Origin: an uncultured Pseudobutyrivibrio sp.
Lineage (GTDB): Bacteria; Bacillota; Clostridia; Lachnospirales; Lachnospiraceae
DNA: 44,092 nt
Assembly (NCBI GenBank): GCA_945946605.1
Contig: CAMEWP010000003.1
Coordinates: forward strand, 1 to 44,092
Reading direction: 5' to 3'
The notes below the pieces were generated by a model, which saw only the letters and a program-made list of their open reading frames with translations, had not been told where the DNA came from and did not search any database. The translations under genes were made by a program, and so were the position numbers. Shown piece by piece: positions 33,508 to 40,525 of the stretch (the stretch's first letter is position 1; every line of letters starts with the position of its first letter).

Positions 33508-33534
33508 ATACTACTAAGTAGGATAAAGTAGTAT
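33508..33534. promoter_or_regulatory. Inverted repeat upstream of the RHH gene
   Basis: ATACTACT (33508-33515) and AGTAGTAT (33527-33534) are perfect inverted copies 11 bases apart, and related TAGGAT sequences occur at 33478 and 33519. A likely operator for the RHH protein. Confidence 0.5.
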
Positions 33535-33637
33535 CGCTCAAAAATGGCGCGTTTCGAAGGAAAAACGTGACGTAATACTGTAAAACGGCTTGCGATTAAT
33601 AACTTAATGCAGAATACATAAAGAGAGGTAAGAGGAT

Positions 33638-34795
33638 ATGGCACTTATAAAATGTCCAGAATGTGAGCAAACTATTTCAGACAAGGCTTCAAAATGTCCC
33701 AAATGTGGATATCCGATACAAGAGTATTTGGGCGGAAAAACAGAAGAAAGTCAAACAGAAAATTTTAATGATGCTTCAGTAAATACTGTAAACTCTGCGG
33801 ATATTCAGCAAGATTCAACGCAAAAGAAAAGTAAGAAAAAAACCGTTATTACATTACTTGCTGTTTGCGTAGTTGTTGTGGCAGCATTGAGCGTTGTTTT
33901 GGGTTCAAGTTTGTTTACGCCCAAACTAACCGTTAAAGATATTACCATTAGTAAATGGCGTTTAACTGATTCGACGAAGTATTTTGATTACTACGAAGGT
34001 ACAATCATTTCCAAACAGAAGAAGCCGTTTGTTGCTGTTATCGGGCGATATGAGGATGAAGGAAGCACACCGGAATTTGTTTATGTGGAAGACGGCAAAG
34101 GAATAATGGAAACATACGAAGTTTCAGACAAAGACCCGTCAGTCAAATATAGACCGATTGGTTATTTGGGCGGAACTTTAGTTGATATTTCCGATATAAA
34201 AGTTAAGTACACGGATAGCGATTATGACGATTATTCATATTCTCAAAAAACAAGTTGTGATGTTTTGATTGATTTAGATATGAACAATTCAAAAAACGGA
34301 TTGCTCGTATTTGATATTATTAACGAAACAAATAACGAAACAGAAAGAAATATGATTGCCGTAGTGATTGACGGTAAAGCGGAATATAGTTATAACGCAA
34401 ATTTGCCGTATAAAGCGCGAGGCATTGATGTTTCGATTGAACCCAAAATGTTCTGTGAAAGCGATGATGTTACACAAGAAGATTATGTAGTAGAGAAAAA
34501 ATATACTGCAAAAAAGAGCGAGGAAAAATATTTTACGATCTATTCTGGCGAGGAAATATTATCTTTTGCTGATTATGCTGATGGATTTGTGCTCTATACA
34601 GAAGAACTCAAAGAGGGCGGCAATAAAAAAGATAGAAATGTTGTAAGTAATTCAAGTGTATTCCTGCATGATGGCGAATGCACTTTGAAAACCTACGATT
34701 CTGTTGACGCAGATGAAACTATTTTAAAGCCAAAATACAAATTTAAGATCATTGGTTACATTACATGGACACCATTGGAAAAGGAGACGATTTAA
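33638..34795 (+). CDS. Zinc-ribbon membrane protein of the accessory island
   Basis: The product is 385 aa: an N-terminal zinc ribbon (IKCPECEQTISDKASKCPKCGYPI, residues 4-27), a polar linker, one transmembrane helix at about 68-90 (TVITLLAVCVVVVAALSVVLG), and a large extracytoplasmic part, mostly beta, without recognised family. Base use is clearly more AT-rich than in the flanking genes, with many AAA, ATT and TTT codons, which points to horizontal acquisition. AGAGAGG is upstream of ATG 33638. A second gene of similar layout overlaps functionally one base after its stop. Role unknown. Confidence 0.78.
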   Translation: MALIKCPECEQTISDKASKCPKCGYPIQEYLGGKTEESQTENFNDASVNTVNSADIQQDSTQKKSKKKTVITLLAVCVVVVAALSVVLGSSLFTPKLTVKDITISKWRLTDSTKYFDYYEGTIISKQKKPFVAVIGRYEDEGSTPEFVYVEDGKGIMETYEVSDKDPSVKYRPIGYLGGTLVDISDIKVKYTDSDYDDYSYSQKTSCDVLIDLDMNNSKNGLLVFDIINETNNETERNMIAVVIDGKAEYSYNANLPYKARGIDVSIEPKMFCESDDVTQEDYVVEKKYTAKKSEEKYFTIYSGEEILSFADYADGFVLYTEELKEGGNKKDRNVVSNSSVFLHDGECTLKTYDSVDADETILKPKYKFKIIGYITWTPLEKETI

Positions 34796-34796
34796 G

Positions 34797-35273
34797 ATGA
34801 ATGAATTGAAATGTAAAGAATGTGGAGCAGCACTTGTACAGGGAGCAACGGAGTGTCCGTCTTGCGGATGTCCGATTGAAGAAGTAAAAATTGAATGTGC
34901 AGCACCGACTAAAACACAGACTGCAAAGAAAAAAGTTAATGTGATATCCATTCTTCCTTTGCTTTTGGGTATTGTGATTATCGTTATGGGTATTACAGTA
35001 ATGAACAAGGGAGTCAGCATTGATACATATAGCGCAAAACACTATGATGCTGATTATGCAGCATTCGGCGGCGACTTCTGCACGGAAATTTATGGAGTTA
35101 CTGATATGATTGTTGATGAACTAAATGATATAAATAGCGGTGTTGAGGTGTTGTCCGAGTCTATGGCAACTATGGCAAGTGTCATATACTATTCTACGGG
35201 AATGATAATTATTGCACTTGGTCTTGGCGTGGTAGCAGTATCTTGTAACCACATAAAAAAAGAAAATGCATAA
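34797..35273 (+). CDS. Zinc-ribbon protein with two membrane helices
   Basis: The product is 158 aa: zinc ribbon (LKCKECGAALVQGATECPSCGCPI, residues 4-27), transmembrane helix about 48-68 (ISILPLLLGIVIIVMGITVM), a short external loop, and a second helix near 125-150. ATG 34797 with AAGGAG upstream replaces the track start at 34752. The gene starts one base after the preceding stop. The shared zinc ribbon and AT-rich composition suggest both proteins came together. Role unknown. Confidence 0.78.
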   Translation: MNELKCKECGAALVQGATECPSCGCPIEEVKIECAAPTKTQTAKKKVNVISILPLLLGIVIIVMGITVMNKGVSIDTYSAKHYDADYAAFGGDFCTEIYGVTDMIVDELNDINSGVEVLSESMATMASVIYYSTGMIIIALGLGVVAVSCNHIKKENA

Positions 35274-35317
35274 AGATTAAAAGCGCGGGGTGTAAGTCCC
35301 GCGCTACAGTCTGATGA

Positions 35318-35337
35318 ACTGTGATCCAGGTCACAGT
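35318..35337. promoter_or_regulatory. CRP-like palindrome
   Basis: ACTGTGA-N6-TCACAGT matches the TGTGA-N6-TCACA form of CRP/FNR-family operators and can also form a 7-bp hairpin. It lies 45 bases after a gene end and has no promoter downstream that I could recognise. Confidence 0.3.
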
Positions 35338-35499
35338 GCATTTCTCTTTGCCTTGTTTCCACCTTACCGCATCTTCCGAGGAGCGTTTTCTGGTAATCTG
35401 ATTTTGGATTATGATTTTCAATCAGAAGAATTCCATAGATGAGAGGATTTTTGGAGGACGTTTGGAGGGATTCTTGATGGATTCGATTTAGGAGGAGAT

Positions 35500-35660
35500 T
35501 ACCTACGGAAATTTTCTGATGGCTGAATGGTAGGTATAATTTTCAAAAATAGATGATGACATACCTATCAAATAATCAAACCGCAAAAACAGTAGGTAGA
35601 AAACAGGAAAAGGGCAAAAGTATTACCTGCTGCGCACCGGATAAAGCAAACAAGTAGGTA
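35500..35660. repeat. Array of alternating 7-bp sites with 62-bp period
   Basis: TACCTAC (35500), GTAGGTA (35530), TACCTAT (35562), GTAGGTA (35592), TACCTGC (35624) and GTAGGTA (35654) form three units. Within each unit the two inverted sites are separated by exactly 23 bases; between units by exactly 25. The spacers are unrelated to each other. Spacing of 30 and 32 bases between successive sites is about three turns of the helix. Confidence 0.75.
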
Positions 35661-35728
35661 ACCAATGGAAAGTGTGAGTATTTCGGCCATGCTGGGAAGA
35701 ATGCTGGCCCAAACCCTATATACAAAAA

Positions 35729-35756
35729 GTTCGTGCATCGCATTTGATGCACGAAC
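35729..35756. repeat. Perfect 11-bp hairpin near the IS-like end
   Basis: GTTCGTGCATC (35729-35739) and GATGCACGAAC (35746-35756) are perfect inverted copies with a 6-base loop. It directly precedes the IS200/IS605-like sequence and may be part of its end structure. Confidence 0.6.
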
Positions 35757-35815
35757 GTAACTGTTTTACGGACACCGCCCTAAAGGTAGGGGGCTTCTTC
35801 ATCCCCTGGCTTCAA
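35757..35815 (+). mobile_element. Candidate IS200/IS605 right-end remnant (omega-RNA scaffold-like)
   Basis: The segment TACGGACACCGCCCTAAAGG followed by TAGGGGGCTTCTTCATCC resembles the terminal hairpin region found after tnpB genes in IS200/IS605 elements, where it is also the 3' part of the TnpB guide RNA, ending at a TCAA-type site (CTTCAAG). No tnpA or tnpB is present in the window. This is pattern recognition only. Confidence 0.4.
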
Positions 35816-35819
35816 GTTG

Positions 35820-35855
35820 CAAAAAAGAGGAACGAGTCCGAAAACTCATTCCTCT
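35820..35855 (-). terminator. Rho-independent terminator of rubrerythrin
   Basis: On the minus strand AGAGGAATGAGT pairs with ACTCGTTCCTCT (12 bp, one G-U), followed by TTTTTT. Confidence 0.9.
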
Positions 35856-35887
35856 GTAAATATCCCTTATTTTACTCGATTTGCATC

Positions 35888-36475
35888 TTAGCCGAAGTAT
35901 CTCTCCAGCAGGCCCTTCAGAGCTTTGCCGTGTCTAGCTTCGTCACGAGCCATCTCGTGTACAGTGTCATGGATAGCATCCAGGTTGTTCTTCTTAGCGC
36001 AAGCAGCAAGATCAAACTTACCAGCGGTAGCACCGAACTCGCAGTCAACTCTCCAAGCCAGGTTATCCTTGGTAGTAGCCTTCATGTTGGGCTCAAGATC
36101 CTCTCCTAACAGTTCTGCAAACTTGGAAGCATGCTCAGCCTCTTCGTAAGCTGCCTTCTCCCAGTACAGGCCGATCTCCGGATATCCTTCACGATGAGCG
36201 ATACGAGCCATGCACAGATACATTCCAACCTCAGAGCACTCACCATCGAAGTTAGCTTTTAACTGATCGAAGATGTACTTCTTATCTTCCTCGCTGATGT
36301 CCGGGTTGTTCTTAACAGTCTTAGCGTAGATGCCATACTCATGCTCTGCAGCCAGCTTCAGCTCGCCTTCTACCTTCTTAAACTTATCAGCGCCTACATG
36401 ACATACGGGGCACTCTGCGGGAGCAGCATCTCCTTCATAAACATAACCACATACAGTACATACAAATTTTGCCAT
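35888..36475 (-). CDS. Rubrerythrin (rubredoxin domain at the N-terminus)
   Basis: This cytoplasmic diiron peroxidase reduces hydrogen peroxide with electrons from NAD(P)H via rubredoxin, protecting anaerobes. The product is 195 aa. Domain order is reversed compared with classic rubrerythrin: rubredoxin first (C6, C9, C22, C25 in [20 protein letters not shown]), then the four-helix diiron domain with E-x-x-x-H type ligands ([29 protein letters not shown]). An AAAAGGAG site precedes the start. It is transcribed from its own promoter downstream of the PerR-like gene and ends at a strong terminator. Confidence 0.96.
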   Translation of the reverse strand: MAKFVCTVCGYVYEGDAAPAECPVCHVGADKFKKVEGELKLAAEHEYGIYAKTVKNNPDISEEDKKYIFDQLKANFDGECSEVGMYLCMARIAHREGYPEIGLYWEKAAYEEAEHASKFAELLGEDLEPNMKATTKDNLAWRVDCEFGATAGKFDLAACAKKNNLDAIHDTVHEMARDEARHGKALKGLLERYFG

Positions 36476-36569
36476 TTCTTTAATCTCCTTTTCATTTAAA
36501 ATTCTTTTTTATAACCGGACGGATCCGGATGATTGCTTTCCCAAATGCTTTTCCTCTTGGGTTGATCTT

Positions 36570-36598
36570 AGTATAGCACGACTTTTTTTAAATTGCAA
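36570..36598 (-). promoter_or_regulatory. Sigma-A promoter of rubrerythrin
   Basis: On the minus strand TTGCAA (complement of 36593-36598) and TATACT (complement of 36570-36575) are 17 bases apart. Confidence 0.75.
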
Positions 36599-36606
36599 GC
36601 ATAAAA

Positions 36607-36621
36607 TAGGAATAATTCCTA
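36607..36621. promoter_or_regulatory. PerR-box-like palindrome upstream of the rubrerythrin promoter
   Basis: TAGGAAT-A-ATTCCTA is a perfect 7-1-7 palindrome with the AAT-N-ATT core of Per/Fur boxes. It ends eight bases before the -35 box and overlaps the stop codon of the PerR-like gene. Confidence 0.5.
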
Positions 36622-37026
36622 ATTTTTTATTTTTTCTTCATTCGGCTCTTTGCAGGCATTGCATTTCCCGAAGAAGGTCAGCTGGGTCCGGTTGATCTCA
36701 CCGTTAAAATTCTGGTACGCCAGTGTGCTGAGAAAATCCAGATTGTCCATGGTCAGATCCTGTACACAATGGCACTTCGTACAGATAAAATGGGGATGAT
36801 TGCCTACATTAGCGTCATAATGCTCTTTGGAATCATCGGAGGGGATCCGCTGAATCTGCCCGGTTTCTTCCAGTAAGGATAGATTACGATATACAGTACC
36901 CAAACTGATCCGGGGATATTCTTGTTTTACCTGCTGATAAATCACTTCCGCTGTGGGATGGTCGTGCCGCTCCATCAGGAAGTGGTAGATGGCCTCTCGC
37001 TGCCGGCTGTAATTCATTGCTTTCAT
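36619..37026 (-). CDS. PerR/Fur-family metalloregulator
   Basis: The product is 135 aa, normal for Fur proteins. A winged helix (residues 1-75: YSRQREAIYHFLMERHDHPTAEVIYQQV and ISLGTVYRNLSLLEETGQI) is followed by a dimerisation domain with HFICTKCHCVQDL and the two CxxC pairs that bind structural zinc (CTKC, CNAC). The peroxide-stress context (rubrerythrin next door on the same strand) favours PerR over Fur. A promoter and a Fur-like box overlap its 5' region, consistent with autoregulation. An upstream GAAAGGA serves the start. Confidence 0.9.
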   Translation of the reverse strand: MKAMNYSRQREAIYHFLMERHDHPTAEVIYQQVKQEYPRISLGTVYRNLSLLEETGQIQRIPSDDSKEHYDANVGNHPHFICTKCHCVQDLTMDNLDFLSTLAYQNFNGEINRTQLTFFGKCNACKEPNEEKIKN

Positions 37027-37045
37027 GCGATCATATCCTTTCTAA

Positions 37046-37100
37046 AAATTTTAAATCAGTAACCATTATCAATTTTATATCATAAGAATGAATTTGTAAA
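37046..37100 (-). promoter_or_regulatory. Promoter and Fur-like box of the PerR-like gene
   Basis: On the minus strand TTTACA (complement of 37095-37100) and TAAAAT (complement of 37072-37077) are 17 bases apart. Just downstream, GATAATGGTTACTGATT (about 37053-37070) partly resembles a Fur/Per box. Confidence 0.6.
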
Positions 37101-37186
37101 GAGCCGTTTAAAACTATGTGAATTTATGGAATTTATGAGTGTACAATATAACGATTTTATATAGGGAAATGGAATCAATTTAGTTA

Positions 37187-37216
37187 TTGACAATTGGAAA
37201 GAAACAATGCTATATA
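37187..37216 (+). promoter_or_regulatory. Sigma-A promoter of the LtaS-like gene
   Basis: TTGACA (37187-37192) and TATATA (37211-37216) are 18 bases apart. A further AT-rich stretch runs to the AAGGAGA site ahead of ATG 37288. Confidence 0.75.
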
Positions 37217-37287
37217 GATATATTATGTTTTAAAAAGTAATAACGATAAGATACAGATACAGATGTTATTCTAAGGAGAAAATTTTA

Positions 37288-39900
37288 ATGAACAAAAGAG
37301 GATATGGTAAATGGACCGTCATGGTGATGCTTTTGGTCACCCTGGTGTTTGGCTGCAATGTTGGGAAAATTACGAGCAGAATAATTGATCATTTTTATCC
37401 GGAGCGGATTTTTGGCCTGGAGGAAATGCAGTCTCAATTACAGCTGAAGGAAATCGCAGTGGCGGAAGACGGACGGCTTGTGGCACTTTCCAACGGTCCA
37501 TGGATTTATCTTGATTTTTCTGTGCTGGATGATGAAAGACCCATGGTGGTGAATCTGAAAGTGGAAGAGTGTCCTGATGATTACAACATATGTATCTACA
37601 TGATAAACAGTTTAAAGCTGGAAGAACGATTGCTGAAAAAGGGTGATAACTATGTGCTGATGGATAATCTGGAAAGCACAGATGTAGGCGTACGATTCGA
37701 TATTTTTACAAAAACCGGACAGGACATGAGGATCAGTGAGATTGTGGTGAATGACAATGTCTATATGACATCATGGCTCTGCAGGGGGCTTCGCAATCTG
37801 GCAATGATAGAATTGGGAATCCTGTTATTTTATGCATTATGTTACGGCATATCTGTCATGAGAAGTAAAGGGGATTATTCAAAATATCAAAAGGGAATTT
37901 GCTATGGAAGCCTTGGGCTGTGTGGCCTTGGTGTCGTCACCGGTCTGTGGGAACTTCTGATCATAGGGTTTGCTTTATATTTTGCGCTGACACAAAAGAA
38001 CGAAAGGGAGGAAACCGTTCCAAAGTGGAAAAATTGGCTGTTGATCTTTGGAGTTAGTGTCGTTATGGCACTTTTCCTGCCTTGTATACAAAGTGAACAA
38101 ATATGGATGTTAAACCATTGGGAAGATAAGGTCATATTACTCTTTTTTGCAGCAAGTGTCTGGGTGGCAGCAAAAAGAAAGTATAAGGCTTTTGGCTGCA
38201 TCCTGTTTTACTTGTGGGAACATACCTATTTCCTGAGTGTGGTGACAAATGATCCAATGGACTACCTCGCTAAATATAATCTGTTTAACACCGTGGCGCT
38301 TCTGAACCTGACCCTGGTATTGGTGCTTTATCTGGCTATCGATGGCCTGTTGGGAAAACGGCTGGGGGGATTGATCAACTGGCTCCTGCTGATCATATAT
38401 TTTGCGGCAAATGTGATTAAGCTGAGGTTTAACGGGGACTTCTTCCGAAAAAATGACTTTACCTTATATAAAGAACTGGGTGGAATTATCGGAAATTATG
38501 TGCCGAAATCGCTTTTGATCGTTGCTGTGATTGCTTTGCTTGGATTACTGATCTGGGTAATTACCCATTATAAGTCCGTGGGGCGATATCTGAAACCTCA
38601 ATTTAAAATAGAGGGTGTTGTCTTTGGCGCCGCTTTTGTGATGGTGGCGGCAGGCATCCTTACCGGAAAGGCAGCAGGCGCCGGGATTGACATGCAAAAT
38701 TCAGAAATTAAAATGAATATTGACAAAGAGATTGAAAATTATGGATTTGCGGTTTTTACATTAGCGGAATATACTGGAAGCAACAGCATGGAAGAACCGG
38801 ATGAGTACGGAGAATCTATCGTTCAGGAAATGGAAGGATTCCGGCAGCAACAGGATCAGACACGGCAGGATCAGGAAAACCCCATTGTGATATTAATCCT
38901 GGCGGAATCTTTATATGAGATAGAACAGGTGCCGGATCTGTCTTTCAATATGCCCATTCTGGAGAATCTTACACCTTATAAACTGGTAAACGGAATCTCA
39001 CCTTTCTACGGCGGAGGGACGGCTACGGCGGAATTCGAGTCATTGACAGGTTTGCCGAATATGTATTTTACCAATGGTGCGGTGGCATATACATCATATC
39101 TGAACAGCAGAAACAATCCCACTGGTGGATTGGCGCGGGAATTTGCCAACAATGGATACCATACCATAGCAATTCATGCCAACAGGGAAGATTTTTATTC
39201 CAGAAATATTGTGTATGAAAATATGGGGTTTGAGGATTTTATCAGCAAAGAGGATATGGACTTAACCCAGGATGATCTTTTAAATGATGGATTTGTGAAA
39301 GATGATGTGTTTGTGGACTATATTATTGATACAATAGAAACATATCAGCAGGAACCCTTGTTTATATTTGGCGCTTCCATAAGTTCTCATGGCTTGTATG
39401 ATGATAAGTATATTGAGACGGAAGTACAGGCCAGTTCCGATACATACAGCCAGGCTGCTTTGGATGAGGTAAACAATTATGCCCAGGCGATCCATGACCT
39501 TGATGTTGAACTGGGAAGACTGTTTGCGTATTGTGATGAATTGGAATAGCCGGTGAATATCTATATTTATGGGGATCATCTCCCTTCCCTCAGATTGAAT
39601 GAAGAGGATGGATATCTGGAAGATGATTATCTGAAATATGGGACGCCAATCTGTGCATATTCCAATTACAAGACCTTGGAGACAGAGTACGAGTACCTTT
39701 CGATCTTTCAACTGGTGCCCCAGATCCTTAGAGATTCCGGTATTACGTACAGCGCCTATTTTGATGCGATAGCCGCTATTCGGGAGGAGTACCCCATTGT
39801 GCAGAGTGCGTGGGATATAGATTTGGATGACGAAAGCATAAAGCGTCTGTACAGAATAGAGTATGATCTGATGTTTGGAGAAAAATATCTGCTGCGGTAA
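37288..39900 (+). pseudogene. LtaS-like membrane sulfatase gene split by an in-frame TAG
   Basis: Two track ORFs (37288-39549 and 39553-39900) are in the same frame, separated only by TAG at 39547-39549. Together they give an 870-codon gene. The N-terminal part has many hydrophobic helices (about 170-470), then an alkaline-phosphatase-superfamily sulfatase domain of the lipoteichoic acid synthase type: PIVILILAESLYEIEQ, GGGTATAEFESLTGLPN with the threonine nucleophile, HANREDFYSRN. The stop falls between FAYCDELE and PVNIYIYGDHLPSL; the GDH metal ligands are after it, so the shorter product should be inactive. A one-base change of AAG or CAG would restore the gene. It may be a recent nonsense mutation or an error in the sequence. 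Confidence 0.85.
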
Positions 39901-39938
39901 GGAGGCTGCAGCAGCGATAAGGAAAGGATGAGCAAAAG

Positions 39939-40481
39939 ATGTCACTGAAAGAAGAGATTGAAAAGAGCAAACAGGAGCGGGAGGACGCCCGGCAGAGAAA
40001 GAAAGATGAAAAATATATGAGCGCAGCCTTAAAGGAGGCGCAGAAAGCTTATGATATCAATGAAGTGCCTATTGGATGCGTCATCGTTCGTAATGATAAG
40101 ATCATTGCCAAGGGTTATAACCGCAGAAACAAGGACAAAAATGTCCTGGCTCACGCGGAAATCTCTGCCATTCAGACTGCATGCAAAAAGGTGGGAGACT
40201 GGCGCTTGGAAGATTGTACCATGTATGTGACGTTAGAGCCCTGTCAGATGTGTGCGGGAGCCATGGTACAGGCCCGTCTGAAGAGAGCGGTTATCGGCAC
40301 CATGAATCCGAAAGCCGGCTGTGCCGGCTCTGTGCTGAACATTTTACAGATGGATCAGTTTAACCACAAAGTGGATGTGGAGCGCGGAATCTTAGAAGAG
40401 GAATGTGCCACCATGATCTCCGGCTTTTTTGCAAAGTTGCGGGAACAGAAAAAACGAGAAGCACAAGAGCAGGAAGAATAA
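39939..40481 (+). CDS. tadA: tRNA-specific adenosine deaminase
   Basis: TadA converts A34 to inosine in the anticodon of tRNA-Arg(ACG). The product is 180 aa, with a basic and acidic N-terminal extension of about 24 residues. Zinc ligands are H72 (with E74 in HAE) and C102/C105 (PCQMC), and the family motif GCVIV-RND is present. GGAAAGGATG lies upstream of ATG 39939. It is next to the SRP RNA region across an intervening minus-strand gene, and tadA near the SRP RNA is a common arrangement in Firmicutes. Confidence 0.95.
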   Translation: MSLKEEIEKSKQEREDARQRKKDEKYMSAALKEAQKAYDINEVPIGCVIVRNDKIIAKGYNRRNKDKNVLAHAEISAIQTACKKVGDWRLEDCTMYVTLEPCQMCAGAMVQARLKRAVIGTMNPKAGCAGSVLNILQMDQFNHKVDVERGILEEECATMISGFFAKLREQKKREAQEQEE

Positions 40482-40499
40482 ATTTTTTGCTCTTCCGCT

Positions 40500-40525
40500 G
40501 GCAGATCAGCAGAGACGGATCTGCC
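40500..40525. repeat. Perfect 8-bp hairpin between tadA and the ATPase
   Basis: GGCAGATC (40500-40507) pairs with GATCTGCC (40518-40525) and overlaps the ATPase stop codon. It may help to end the two converging transcripts; no immediate T run is present. Confidence 0.45.

Larger units (their letters stand above)
35274..35887. other. Gene-free stretch of the accessory island
   Basis: No credible gene lies in these 614 bases. In order it holds a hairpin (AGCGCGGG/CCCGCGCT, 35282-35305); a palindrome ACTGTGA-N6-TCACAGT (35318-35337); a G/A-rich section with repeated TTTGGAGG (about 35450-35470); the 62-bp-period array of 7-bp sites (35500-35660); a perfect 11-bp hairpin (35729-35756); a sequence like an IS200/IS605 right end (35757-35815); and the rubrerythrin terminator. 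Parts may be remnants of a mobile element, including the GGGGTGTAAGTCCC segment, which is reminiscent of group II intron RNA but was not verified. Confidence 0.6.

Noticed and set aside
35500-35660. CRISPR array for the regularly spaced repeats
   Set aside because: Repeats are only 7 bp, alternate in orientation, and no cas gene is present.
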